Source of the DNA: Phocoena phocoena | Taxonomy: Eukaryota > Chordata > Mammalia > Artiodactyla > Phocoenidae | Reading direction: 5' to 3' | DNA length: 64,000 nucleotides | Assembly (NCBI RefSeq): GCF_963924675.1 | Contig: NC_089238.1 | Span: 57,816,299-57,880,298, forward strand | The notes under the pieces: generated by a model | The model's database searches: none | What the model was told of the DNA's origin: nothing | What the model saw: the letters and a program-made list of their open reading frames with translations, nothing else | Program-made: the position numbers and the translations under genes | Part shown: in pieces, positions 11,165 to 22,189 of the stretch | Numbering within the stretch: the stretch's first letter is position 1 | How the letters are laid out: every line of letters begins with the position of its first letter

Positions 11165-11312
11165 AAGTAATTAACATAGAGCACAGGGAACTATATTCAA
11201 CGTCTTGTAATAACCTATAATGGAAAATAATCTGAAAAAGAATATATATAAATCACTTTGCTGTACACCTGAAACACAATATCGTAAATCAACTATACTA
11301 CAATTAAAAAAA
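11165..11312 (+). mobile_element. L1 3' terminus
   Basis: Complete 3' tail of a cetartiodactyl L1 in sense orientation: 'gagcacagggaactatatt', 'cttgtaataacctataat', 'tttgctgtacacctgaaa', 'tcaactatactacaatt', then an A-rich tail. It is 5'-truncated. Confidence 0.85.
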
Positions 11313-11349
11313 GAAAGAAAAAGGAACATATTAGAAATAGGAACCAACA

Positions 11350-11672
11350 GGGTGTCTGAGTGTCCTGGGGCCGCCAGAACAAATTACCACAAACTGGGGG
11401 CCTTGAAAAAACAGAAGCTGATTATCTCCCCATCCCAGAGGCCAGAAGCCCAAAATCAAGGTGTCGTCGGGGCTGTGCTCCCTCTAAAAGCTCTAGGAGA
11501 GGGTTCGTTCTTAACCCTTCCAGTTCTGGTGGCCGACAGTCCTCGGCATCTGGGCTTATACCTACATCCCTCCAATCTCTGTCCATCTTCACAAGGCCTC
11601 CTCCTCTCTGTGTCTTCACGTGTCTTTATATAAGGTCACCAGTGATTGGATCTAGGGCCCACCCTCACTGGA
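11350..11672 (-). mobile_element. MLT1-type LTR, antisense
   Basis: Antisense MaLR/MLT1 wording: 'gccagaacaaattaccaca', 'aggccagaagcccaaaat', 'atctctgtccatcttcac', 'gtgattggatctagggccc'. It abuts a sense MLT1 at 11675, giving a head-to-head pair. Confidence 0.65.
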
Positions 11673-11674
11673 TT

Positions 11675-11945
11675 TAGTGTCCCCCGAAAGGCATGTCCAT
11701 AGTCCTAACCCCTGGTACTTGGGGATGTGACCTTATTTGCAAACAGGGTCTTTGCAGATGTGATCAAGTTACAAAATCCAATGACTGGTGTCCTTAAAGA
11801 GGCAGAAGAGGGAAGTTTGAGATGCAGAGACACTGGATTTTCCAATGGCCACGTGAGGACAGAGGCAGACATTGGAGAGATGCAGCAACAAGCCAAGGAA
11901 CACCAGGAGCCCCCAGGAGCTGGAAGAGGCAGGAAAGGTGTGAAG
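11675..11945 (+). mobile_element. MLT1-type LTR, 5' part (continues at 12765)
   Basis: Sense wording 'tgtcccccgaaaggcatgtc', 'gatgtgaccttatttgca', 'gtctttgcagatgtgatc', 'ggccacgtgaggacagag'. It breaks off at about 11945 where another old element is inserted. Confidence 0.7.
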
Positions 11946-12764
11946 ATTAATTTTATTCGTCACCTTGACTGGGCCCAGCAGTTTGGTCAACCATTATTCT
12001 AAGTGTTTCTCTGAGGGTGTTTTAGATGAAATTAATATGTAGATTGGTGGGGGCTTCCCTGGTGGCGCAGTGGTTAAGAACCCGCCTGCCAATGCAGGGG
12101 ACACGGGTTCAAGCCCTGGTCCGGGAAGATCCCACATGTCGCGGAACAACTAAGCCCGTGCGCCACAACTACTGAGCCTGTGCTCTAGAGCCTGCGAGCC
12201 ACAGCTACTGAAGCCCGCACGCCTAGAGCCCGTGCTCCGCAACAAGAGAAGCCACCACAGTGAGAAACCTGCGCACTGCAACGAAGAGTAGCCCTCGTTC
12301 ACCACAACTAGAGAAAGCCCGTGCACAGCAATGAAGATCCAACACAGCCAAAAATAAATTAAAAAAAAAAAGTAGATTGGTGGACTGAGTAAGCAGATTG
12401 CCCTCCATAATGTGGGTGGGCCTCATCCAATCAGTTGCAGGCCTAAACAGAACAAAAAGGCCAACCCTCCACTGAGTAAGAGAGAATTCTTCTTACCTGA
12501 TGGCCTTTGAACTGGGACAACAGTTTTCTCTTGCCTTTGGAACCTGAAGCATCAGTTCTTCCTGGGTCTAAAGCGTGCTGGCTTTTGGACTGGGACCACA
12601 CGACAGCTCTCCTGGGTGTCCAGGGTGCCGATCTTGGGGCCTGTCAGCCTCCACACTCACATGAGCAATTCCTTGGAATAAATCTCTTTCTGTATATGGA
12701 GCCATCCTGTTGGTTGTTTCTCTGGAGAAACCTGACCAGTACAGAAGGCTCTACTCTGGAGCAT
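11946..12764 (-). mobile_element. Ancient repeat inserted in MLT1
   Basis: About 500 bp without its own SINE. The right end reads 'ggttgtttctctggagaaac', the reverse complement of a common mammalian repeat that starts with a ttctccagagaaac motif. The left end has 'gtcaccttgactgggccc'. Family not named with confidence. It sits inside an MLT1 and hosts a CHR SINE. Confidence 0.5.
12051..12371 (+). mobile_element. Long CHR-type SINE
   Basis: Sense full-length copy with a perfect 12-bp duplication (gtagattggtgg at 12039-12050 and 12372-12383). It is the youngest of three nested elements. Confidence 0.93.
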
Positions 12765-12890
12765 TTGGGGGGAGCTCAGACCTGCTGACACCTGGACTTC
12801 ACACTTCTGGCCCCCAGGACTATGAGAGAATCCATTCCTATTGTTTTAAACCACACGGTTTATGGTAATTCGTTACAGCAGCTCTCAAAA
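12765..12890 (+). mobile_element. MLT1-type LTR, 3' part
   Basis: Resumes the MLT1 left at 11945: 'cagacctgctgacacctgg', 'ggactatgagagaatcc', 'attgttttaaaccacacgg', 'ggtaattcgttacagcag'. Confidence 0.6.
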
Positions 12891-14929
12891 ACCCAAACCA
12901 AACCAAACTCGAAAGAGAGGCAATACTGAGCTATTTAGGGAACCTGTCCCTAGAAGCCTCACTCTTGCTCTGAAATGCACAATTACCCATGTGCTCACAA
13001 GGTTCTGAGGGTGGAGGACGCTTTAATTTCACAGCTTCCCCCAGAAGAAGAGCCAGACTGCTGTCCTCCCCAGCCCTCAGAGGAGATGTTACCGGGAGAG
13101 AAGCCAGGTTTACCTCTGAGGACCCGACAGGGAGGAGGATGGAGGGGGAGGGAGGGAACTTCGCCGCCGAGGACTTTGGGTTTCTGTAGTGTTTGCGTTT
13201 ATAGCAAACTTAACACGAGAGGAGCTGTAACCGTGGCTTTTAGATGAACAGTTCCCCTCTCTGGGCCTCTGTCTACTCTTCTTTCTAATAGAGCACATTC
13301 GACTAAGAAGACCTCCCAGGCTGCCTTTCCAACTCTGTGGCTGCTGTGACCCGCGGCTGGAGGGCAGGCCAAGTTGCCGCAGGAGCCCCGATTAGAGGTG
13401 CCTGGTCAGGAAACAGCCGTGGCAAGCGCGGCTGCCTGCTGCAGGTCCCCTGGAAAGCCCGGAGAAGGCAGGTGGACCTCTGCTGATTCCACGGGTGTGA
13501 CTCGGGCGCTCACCCCTTAGCAGGTTGTCAGGGTGTGGACCTCCCTCCCCCAGGCTCTGCATGGCCCTGTCAGAAAGTCCCCTAGACCAGCCGTGGACCA
13601 GGGCTACCCCCATCCAAGGGGCCAGTGCCTCCACACCCCGGCACCTCGGGGCAGCCCGGGGTGCCCGCCAGGAGGGCCGAACATCTGACAGGACAGAGTC
13701 TACGTCCTCTCGGCCGTTTCCTCCCAATCTGACAAGTTCCAGCACAACCTGGTGGGAGTGGTGGACAAGGTCACAAGCAGGGATCCTTCCCCGGCCAGGG
13801 AACTGCTTGCTTCCTGGACCCCAGGGCTCCGGCCTCCCTGCTTTGGCCGGTGTTGGTCCTTCTTCGCAGCCTCCCTCCTCCTCCCTGCGCCCCTCCCTGC
13901 TCCCACTGTCACAATTGAGTTCCGTGGGTTCCCGAGGCTCTGACCACCTCTGCCAGGAAGCCCCCTTCCCCACCGCTCTCACAGAGGCAGCTCCCAGCCC
14001 TGCCCTTAACACCTGGGAAGCTGTGAGGCTTGGTCCATCCCAGCGGATGGAACAGAGGTGGAATGTAAACACAGGACAGAACTCCCCTCACATTTCAAGA
14101 CCCCACCTTCCTACCCCCGCCAGGGGCCACCAGGCCTTGCATGGGACACCCTGTCCCGGCACAGCGACATCCCCTGTGATCCGAGCTGCCCCTCCAGGAA
14201 CGCTCCTCTACCTGACGAGGCTAGAGCCTTGTGAAAGGGGTGGGACTTGCTCATTCTGAGCCCCCTTCAGGTCCTAGTACGGGGTCCTGCCTTGGGCTGC
14301 CACCCCAACGTGGTACAGGGTGGATTAACATAGGCACGCGAAGTCCGTAGGGCCTACAACTCCTCTCCTTGAATGTGGGTGCGCTCCGTAGCTGCTGGAC
14401 GAATACAATCTGGAGGAAGTGATCTGTAAGAAGTCTGACCACCGTGAGACTGCCAGCCTCTGGAAGGCCCCATGGAGAGGCTGCATGCAGAGAGAGATGC
14501 CCGCCCAGCCCCCGCACGTCCCGCCATGCCAGCCCAGGACCAAGAAGCTGGGAGAGGACACTAGATCCACCCGCCCCGTGGTTGCAGCTGTGTGAGACCC
14601 TGAGCAGGACCCACCCACCGAGCCCAACTGCCCAGAGCCAGGAGCCCTCATAATCAATTGTCTTAAGCCAGTAACCTTGGGGCCATAGCTGGAGCAGGCG
14701 GCTTGGCGAGAACTACAAAAGTCTTCCCCTTGGGGAGATTTGTTGTTAAAAAGAGCCCCTCTGGGTGGGCACAGTCCCACAGGAGGCTTAGGTAGCGGAC
14801 AGCATCTCTGTACAAAGACGCAGGTGCCCCGTCCTCTGATGAAGGAAGGCCAGGCCAGGGAGCCTCTGTGCGGTGCACAGTCTGTGCCACCGTACATGGC
14901 GGCCCTGAGTAGAAGCCTCACTACAGACA
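12891..14929. other. GC-rich intergenic DNA, no gene recognised
   Basis: Frames of 226-258 codons occur here on both strands (for example 13392-14072 minus against 13525-14259 plus). They overlap and have low-complexity Pro/Ser/Arg-rich composition, so they are chance frames in GC-rich DNA. No repeat recognised. Confidence 0.5.
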
Positions 14930-14941
14930 GAAGGAGGGGGG

Positions 14942-15136
14942 AAGGGACTTGCCTGGCGGCCCAGTGGCTAAGACTACACCTTCCAATGCAGGGGGTGGGG
15001 GTTCGATCCCTGGTCGGGGAGCTCTCACATGCCTTGTGGCCAAAAAACCAAAACGTGAGACAGAAGCAATATTGTAACAACGAATGCAATAAAGACTTCA
15101 AAATGGTCCACGTGAGAAAGTAAGAATCTTAAAAAA
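14942..15136 (+). mobile_element. Short tRNA-Glu SINE with 3' extension
   Basis: Sense head 'gggacttgcctggcggccca', B-box-like gggttcgatccctgg, then a 3' tail 'gcaataaagacttcaaaatg' and 'tggtccacgtgag' typical of an older SINE subtype. The flanks agaaggagg at about 14930 and 15136 resemble a duplication. Confidence 0.85.
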
Positions 15137-15239
15137 GAAGGAGGTGGGGAGTGTCCGTTTCGGATGAGCGCTCCACCGTTCCCATCACACCTCCACCGCA
15201 TCTGCTGCTCAGTCACCACGGGGCCCCTCCCTCCTCCTG

Positions 15240-15660
15240 GCCCATTCCGGCTGCCGGGGGGCTCAGCCGAACAGCGAGCCGGAGGAGCGTGCCGGCAGAG
15301 GCAGGCCCGGGTGCCAGGAGAGCGTGGAGGAGGGTACCAGGCAGGCTGTCCGCCAGGCCCTGCGGCCCACGGGCCAGGACTTCACCCGACCTCCCGGGCA
15401 CAGGTCGGTAGTCACTGCTCGTCCCGGCCTCGTCCAGCCCCGGGGGAGCCCTTTTGAAGTCTGCTGCTGGGGACGACGCACAGGAGCCGCGACCCGGAAC
15501 CCAGTAGCCACCCCGCCCCGCTGATCTTTGTGTGCGTCTGCTGCAAGCGGGTGTGCCCCTCCCGACCCTCTCCCCAGGTGACCCCAGCTTCCCGGAGCCA
15601 CCTGGCGTCGTGACGCAGCCTGCTCTACCCGGACCTGAAAGGCTGGGCGCTGCGTCTCCC
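15240..15660. other. CpG-dense patch
   Basis: GC-rich sequence that keeps many CpG dinucleotides: roughly twenty in the first 280 bases by hand count. No exon or start codon context is recognisable. Could be a small CpG island or just GC-rich DNA. Confidence 0.4.
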
Positions 15661-17574
15661 CGCTCCCCTACCCACTGCAGGCACCTGGGAGTGTCCTTGC
15701 TCCTGCCCTTGCCCGCCCCCAGGGCCCTCAGCTCCAAGGGCGGTCCCTAGGCTGCCGTCCTTGGAGGCCGCCTGTCCCGCCAGGGCCCTGCTGGTGTGGA
15801 ACTGAAGGGAGAGCAACAGCTTGTAGCACTGGTGAGAAAGGCCTCATCCTCATTCCGCCTCCCCGAAAACCCCTGAGGGATGTCGAGTAAGGGTTGTCCA
15901 CTGTATTCCATATCTTGGGGCCTGATGGCGGGGGAGTGCGGGGCAGAAAGAGGAAACCCGGCCTCCCGTCCCTCCCTCACCGGACGCCAACATTTCACGG
16001 GGACACGCCTGGGCCCAGCGTGGCCTTGCCGGCCTCATATGCCTGCCCAGCTGCGGCGCTGGGGGCCTGCAGCCAGTGACCCGGGCTCCCCGAGTGCCAC
16101 TTCTTCCCGAGTAGTGATGGTAACAGAGGTAACAGACGGCCTCCGCACTGCGGCAGGGGCTCTCCCTGGACCAAGCCCCAGTCAGGCGCCTCTGAGCACT
16201 TTTTCAACAAGGCCTCGTCCTTGGGCATGTCCTCGAGAGACCAGTTTTAGCCAGAAGCCTGCTCAGTGTTGGGTCTGGGTAGCCAGAGTCTCCCTCATCC
16301 ATCCCTGATGCTTCCTACTATTAATGTTTCCATCCAACGACCCCCACCTGCTCCTTGGCCGCAACACCCCACTTGCTGACGCTGTATTCAGACTTGAGCG
16401 CTCTCCCCTCCTGCAAGCCCCACTGCAGCGGCCCTACACCCACCGCGATGCGACGGCCCTGGGTCGGCCTCACCATCTTTAGCACGTGTGATGAAATCAT
16501 GTTTTCTTTAACACCCGTGGTTCACTCAGGTGGGACGGAAGGGAAAGAGCCCCCGGAGCCCCCAGCCCCATGCCTGCCGCGGGACAGAGGCCACAGCGTG
16601 TCTTCTCCGCTTTCTAGGGAAATCTGACTTTTGAGAGGGAGATGTCCATGTTCCAGACAACCAAGCAGGTGCTGGGGGCCTCTCAGGAGACCTCCGAGAG
16701 GACCGAGAGTCTGTATTCACATCAGGCGGCGGGTGCCAGCTTCCCCTCCTGTGGACGTCTGGCAGGAGCCTCCTCCCAGCAGCCCAGCCCCGAGGAGAGC
16801 AGCAGATCCCAGGCAGAGGGCGGCCAGGCTCCAGAGAGGCCAGGGCCAAGAAGCTCAAGGGACAGGGTGATGTGGACGTGGCGGGCTGAGGGACGGGATG
16901 GGACATTCCACTGGGTAGAGGAGGAAAGGACAGCTCACTGGGCTGTGCTCGGGGCCTCCAGGCTGGCACCCCCAGGACACTGGGCATTTTTGATTGTCAG
17001 TACTGGGGTGGATGGGCAGTGCCATGACATCTAGAGGTGGAGAGCGGGGTGCTTTTCGACCGCGTACGGTCGCCCGTACGCCACGTACGCGCCCCCGTCC
17101 CCCAGGTGCATCCAGCCCAAATGTTCGTGTGGTGGGCGTGCACCCCTGTGACAAAGGGCACAGCCCCCGAACTCCTGCCATTGCCCGGTTCTCTTCATTC
17201 AGGCAATGGTGACACGGAGGACAGCTAACCGGCGTCAGAGGCCCCGCCCAACACACAGCTAAGCAAAGGCGCGTGCCTGCCGTGCAGGGGCAGCATCAAG
17301 TCCACCCGGCCCCTCTCTCTGCAGGCACGATGCTCCCACGTCTAGAAAGCCCCACTGCGTCCAGGATCTGAGCCTCGTCCACAGTCCCCGGGGCTGCTGA
17401 AGCCGGTGTTTCTATCCCTCTTGAGGACGTCGCCCCTCCCCACCACCCCCTCTCTGACGGTGTGCCTGGGGAGATGCGCACACAGTCACTCTGACTTCCC
17501 CTCCTCCCTTCTATGCCCACAGCGTTTGTAAGGGCTCCAGGAGGACGCAGGGTCCCTCCGTGGTCCCCCTCTTG
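15661..17574. other. GC-rich intergenic DNA, no gene recognised
   Basis: No repeat or coding exon recognised. A cluster of three cgtacg palindromes lies at 17063-17089. Confidence 0.45.
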
Positions 17575-17812
17575 CAGAATTCCAGCCGAGCCCCTCCAAC
17601 TCCCCGCCGAGCAGACTGCCGGCAGCGCCACCCCTCGCCTGCGCTTTCCCTGTGCGCGCGACCGCGGCAGCAGGCGGTTCACTCGCACGTCCCACGTGAA
17701 CTGCCGCTCTGGGGAAAGAAGCCACGCAATCCCGGAGCCTCTTGCATCAGCCGGCAGGCAGCCTCTGCGCGAGGGGGAGGGGACGAAGAGGCCGCCGGAG
17801 GCTTAACCTGGC
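17575..17812. other. CpG-dense patch (candidate CpG island)
   Basis: I count about 25 CpG dinucleotides in roughly 235 bases of about 65% G+C, near the number expected without CpG decay. This stands out from the surroundings. No start codon with a credible protein and no recognised repeat lies here. Confidence 0.5.
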
Positions 17813-18189
17813 TCCCGGGTTCACTGATGCGAGGAGATGAACGTGGCCCTGGGGGCTTCCTTCTCAACAGAACACGCTCCATCGTCTCTGCCCAGGCCGG
17901 CCCTCGTGTAAATGGAGACCGGCTGTAACGGGGCCAGCGCTCCTTGGAGCTGCTCTGACAGGTGCCCGCCTTTGCCCGTCTCCGAATCACTGCTCCACAC
18001 TGAAGGGCGGGGCTGCAGAGCCAAGCGTGGGATCTGCATGTTGGTCTGATGCAGCGAGGTCCTGGAGGGAGTCACGCTGATCGAGCACGGATATGCAAAC
18101 CAGGACCCGCGCACCCCGCAGGACGGCAAAGAGGCTTCACCTGGGCCAGCTCTAATCAACTGGTCCTGTCTCAATCCCTGAATGGCATC
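17813..18189. other. Intergenic, no gene recognised
   Basis: Unique-looking sequence between the CpG-dense patch and the MER5A copy. Confidence 0.4.
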
Positions 18190-18388
18190 TGCGGGGTGCC
18201 TGGCAGTGCCTGGAGATATTTTTGGTTGTCACAGCAGGGGGTGCGGGGGGCGCAGGAGGGCATCTGGTGGGGCCGGGTCAGGGATGCTGCTCAGCTCCTA
18301 CAGTGAATGCATAGGTCACTCTCCTCCCCCCTCCGGCCACAGAGTGATTCAGCCCCAAATGTCGATAGCCGAGACTGGTAAACCCTGG
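18190..18388 (+). mobile_element. MER5A-type hAT-Charlie DNA transposon
   Basis: Closely follows the MER5A consensus in sense order: 'ctggagatatttttggttg', 'gggatgctgctcagctcct', 'cagccccaaatgtcgatag', ending 'ggtaaaccctgg'. This nonautonomous ancient element encodes nothing. Confidence 0.8.
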
Positions 18389-19477
18389 CTGCAAGAGAAA
18401 GAGAGCTGTAATCCCCTGCTTCTGTCTGTCACTGGCACAGAAAAGGAAGGTGGTGATGCTCACACAGTTTAGTCTCCATCCCAGTCTCACCTGGTAAATG
18501 ATCCTGGGTGAGACCAATCAATACATTCCACCTTCCCTCGTTCCTATCTGGGGACTTTACACCTATGGCCCATTTGCACTGCCAGCCGCAGGCAGGCCCC
18601 AGGGAGGAGAGGTGTTTGGACCGGGGCACATGTCACCCTATTCCAGGGGTCCTGTGATGTGGTGGCCTTATGTGGGTTACCGCTTTCTCAGGGATGGTTT
18701 TTATATGGTCCGGGAGTTGAAATCTCACATGTCTCCAGGGGCCAGACCCGGAAGAGAAATGAGTTGAGTGGGCAGGTAGAGGTGATGGTTACATACCAGG
18801 GCAGCTGCTGTGTGCTCCAGCCACTTCGGTCCCTGCGGACGGACAGCCTGACATTGCTAGATCCTTGGGGTTTTTTTGTTTTTTGTTTTGAGACAAAAAA
18901 AAATTAGAAATTTGGTCATTTTTTAAAGTGAAGTTTCCCGATCTTTGAATATTAATGCATATTATTTGAAAATAGTGTGTGTGTGGGGAAAAGGAGTCTG
19001 TGGGTCCCCATCAGCTGCCCCTGTGCTGGTCAGGCAGGTCCCAGCGCCCTAAGTGACCGTGACTGCACCTGCTCAAATGATAGCAGTCCCCACGTGGTCC
19101 AGGCCGACAGGCTGTGATGGATCGTATCACCACCTGCTGGAGGGTGCTCACTCCAGGGCCTGGGGCTGAGAGCACGGTGTGCATGTGAGGAGAGGGTGGG
19201 AGACAGTGAGACCCAGGGGCTAGTCCATGGTTGGGCTTGTGGATCCTGGCCCCAGACCAGCACCTCCCAACTGGATCCCCACAGCACCCTCCAGGGACCC
19301 CTTATACTAAGGACCTCTGGGCTGCATCCAAGATCTGCCAAGCCAGAATCTGTTTTTCAAGGCGTTTTAGTAATGTTCGGTATCTTTATGTGGAGTTGGG
19401 TTACTCAGTGTATGTGTTTGTCCCAACTCATCCCATGATGCACTGCGGACGGTGTACTTTGTGATGTGTAATTTTAC
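18389..19477. other. Intergenic, possibly old repeat, no gene
   Basis: The segment near 18500 ('gggtgagaccaatcaatac') hints at an old interspersed repeat. The rest is unclassified. The T/A-rich stretch 18865-18990 carries no recognisable signal. Confidence 0.35.
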
Positions 19478-19490
19478 AAAAGGAAGAAGG

Positions 19491-19694
19491 GGGCTTCCAT
19501 GATGGCACAGTGGTTAAGAGTTCGCCTGCCGATGCAGGGGACACGGGTTCGTGCCCCGGTCTGGGAAGATCCCACATGCCGCGGAGCGGCTGGGCCCGTG
19601 AGCCATGGCCGCTGGGCCTGCGCGTCTGGAGCCTGTGCTCCACAACGGGAGAGGCCACAACGGTGAGAAGCCCGCATACCGCAAAAAAAAAAAA
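19491..19694 (+). mobile_element. CHR-2-type SINE
   Basis: Sense copy with a mutated head (cttccatgatggcacagt). The duplication aaaaggaagaagg (19478-19490) is matched with one change at 19695-19707. Confidence 0.92.
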
Positions 19695-19710
19695 AAAAGG
19701 AAGCAGGAAC

Positions 19711-19806
19711 AGGGAATTCCCTGGTGGTCCAGTGGTTAGGACTCTGTGCTTTCACTACCAAGAGTGACGGTTCAGCAAGCCTCACGGGGTGGCCAAAAAA
19801 TAAATA
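19711..19806 (+). mobile_element. Short tRNA-Glu SINE
   Basis: Sense copy directly after the previous SINE. It has the head 'gggaattccctggtggtcca', a weak B box and an A-rich tail (aaaaaataaataac). Confidence 0.85.
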
Positions 19807-19880
19807 ACTAAAAAGAAGGAACAGAAGGAAGAGAAGAGGGAGTGTCGAGGAAGAAGAAATGTTCCTCTACCCTGTGAAAA

Positions 19881-20582
19881 TGAGCAGGGCCCTGTGGGGC
19901 CCTCTGGGTACAAAAGCCCCTCTGTGTCCCCCGTTTCTTATTTGTAAAAAAGGCTTTAGTCTCCTGAGTCTTCCCTGAGTTCCAGAGAGCGGACTCAAAC
20001 AGTTACTAATTAGGGAAGTGGGGGGACACAGGAACAAAGGAAAAGCAGTTAAGCAAGAAAAGTAATGAGAGCCCTAACAATAAACAGAACCCTAGCTCCT
20101 CCTCAAGGGATGTACATAATAATATGACGGATATCTTCAAGTTCTGCAGAAACTAAGAACCCCCGCCCAGGTGGAGGATGGTGACTACATGCTGAGACCC
20201 CTGGCCCTGTTGGAACCAGAAGGCCGATGACTGAGATTCCTGGGACACCACCCTGTTGCCTCACCACCAACCCATCAGAGGCAAGTCCACAAGATGCAAC
20301 CCTCACCCCAAATGTTGCCTTTAAAAACCCTTTCCTGAAAGCCATCAGGGGTTTGGGTCTTTTGAGCGTGAGCTGCCCGTACTCCTTGCTTGACACTCTG
20401 CAAATAAACACTGTACTTTCCACCTGAAACTAACACAATACGGTAAATCAGCTATATTTCAATAAAAATTATGAAAAATCAATCAGTAAATAAACACTAC
20501 ACTTTCCTTCACCACAACCTGGTGTCAGTAGATTGGCTTTGCTGTACAGCGGGTGAGGGGACCCAATTTCAGTTCGGTAACA
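19881..20582 (+). mobile_element. Solo ERV LTR carrying an L1 tail insertion
   Basis: Begins with TG near 19881 and ends with CA at 20581-20582. It has 'ctttaaaaaccctttcctg' (promoter-like), a signal within caaataaacactgtac at 20401-20416, and an end reading ttcggtaaca, in the U3-R-U5 order of an LTR. A 66-bp L1 tail (20422-20487) interrupts R/U5. There is no internal retroviral coding sequence. Confidence 0.6.
20422..20487 (+). mobile_element. Very short L1 3' tail insertion
   Basis: Contains only the L1 terminus (cacctgaaactaacacaata, ggtaaatcagctatatttc, A-rich tail). A 20-bp duplication with two differences flanks it at 20402-20421 and 20488-20507, so this is a severely 5'-truncated retrotransposition into the LTR. 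Confidence 0.8.
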
Positions 20583-21085
20583 CCTTCTAGGTTCTTTTGG
20601 CTGGTCTAAGAGGTAAATTGACATGAGACAGATTAAGAGGAAAAAAATCAGACAGAATTTCATAACATCACCCAGAAAAACTGAGTAACTTGCCAAAATG
20701 GCTGAAGCCCTCACCTTAAACACCACCTTCAGGTAAAGACAAATGAGGATGTTGGGGTCGTGGTTTGGGACCTCAAAGGGGAGAGAGGGAATTCACAGGG
20801 AGATGGAAAAGCACATGTCTGGTAAACAAATGTTTGCTGAGCCTGCAGAGACAATGGGACACAGAGTGGACTGTAGTCTGAGTTTCCTCACCACACCTGG
20901 CCTCATTCCTTGTGCAAATCTCTGGTGACCATACTATTCCTGAAACAGGCCCTCTGTCTAAATTCTAATTCAGTAAGCTAAGACAGAAGATCAATGCCTC
21001 TTCCTGAGTCTTTTGGGCCTTATTGTTCTCAGCTGGAAATAATTCCCAGGCCAGAGACATTTGGGATGGCAAATTTTGTTCCCCT
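20583..21085 (+). mobile_element. LTR-like element, arm 1 of an inverted pair
   Basis: Starts with 'aggttcttttggctggtc' and 'aaattgacatgagac', then 'ccctcaccttaaacacc' and 'gaggatgttggggtcg'. The same series occurs in reverse complement at 21700-21880. Family unknown; it looks like an old LTR. The end before the GA tract is a guess. Confidence 0.5.
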
Positions 21086-21184
21086 AGGAGAGAGAGCGGG
21101 AGAGAGAGGAAGGGCGGGGGGGGGGGGGGGAGAGGGGGAGAGAGGGAGGAGTGGGGAGAGAGAGAGAGAGAGAGAGAGAGAGAA
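21086..21184 (+). repeat. Purine tract: (GA)n with a poly-G run
   Basis: An almost uninterrupted A/G stretch with 15 consecutive G at about 21116-21130 and about 14 GA units at the end. Confidence 0.9.
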
Positions 21185-21239
21185 CCGTAATGCAACATTT
21201 GAACACAAGTGGGCTGGTCTCCCACCTTCTGGTCCAATA

Positions 21240-21885
21240 GGACTGATTTCCTGGGGTTTCCCAGACCCCAGTCATCCCACGACTCAACCAACCATCTCAC
21301 TTTCTCCCCAGCCGCTTGTCCTCTCACTATGTTTCTTTAAATGGACTCACTTTATTTACTTAAAGGGAAAACCAGCCGTAAACAGAAGGTAACTGTAAAA
21401 AACAATGTAAACAAAACACCGCCTTAGATTTGCAGCGGGGCAGAATTCGCCAGCCCCAGATGTGTCCTTGTGGAGTACCACATTAAGCTGGTTATTTTCC
21501 AGGCCACACCAGACATGGTGAAAAACTCTGAAAGCCAAGTAGAAGTTACCCTTTTGCAAGAATCATGGCCATCTGTAAGGGAAATCTCCGGCTGTAAGGG
21601 TGCCTCCTTCTCTGTATCCAGAAGGAAAGGACCACATCTCTGGAAACTCTCATCAGTGGGGAAGTCAATGATGTAAATCTCCATCACGACCTCATCCTGG
21701 ACCACCGGGCTTTTCCTCACTCCCCACACCTGACTCTCCCCTACACTCAACATCCTCTTTCGTGTTTAGCTAAAGATGATATTTAAGGTGAGGGTTTTGG
21801 CCATTAAACTTCTGTTTGATTTTTTCCCGTTAGTCTCATGTCAATTTAATTCTTAGACCAGCCAAAAGAACCTAGAAATTTCTTC
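21240..21885 (-). mobile_element. LTR-like element, arm 2 of an inverted pair
   Basis: Read on the minus strand from 21880: 'aggttcttttggctggtc', 'aaattgacatgagac', 'ccctcaccttaaatatc', 'gaggatgttgag'. This matches arm 1 for roughly 200 bp and then diverges. The distal limit is uncertain. Confidence 0.5.
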
Positions 21886-22189
21886 CCCCACCACCGATTC
21901 TAGCAGGTTCGGCTGTTTCGCCAAAGGATGGGAACTGCGGGTTGGCCAAAAGGGAAACTCACAAGAGTTGAGAGGCGTTCTAACTGGGACTTTCTCAATG
22001 CCACTGGAGGGGCTGTGACGGGGCGGGTGAGGGTAGAGGCACCCGCCACGTTTAGGGAGGGATGCCCTGCACCTCACTCCCTGGCGCAGCTGGCTAGCAA
22101 AGCATGGGAACAAGGCCCCCTTCCCCTCCAGGCTGGGCAGCTGGGAGCCTCGGGCAGGTAGGGATGAGAGCCGGCCCCAAACCACTGGT
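21886..22189. other. Intergenic, no gene recognised
   Basis: Unique-looking DNA between the LTR-like arm and the L1 3' UTR. Confidence 0.4.

Noticed and set aside
13392..14259. Paired 226- and 244-codon frames on opposite strands
   Set aside because: They mirror each other in GC-rich DNA and show no splice or domain evidence.
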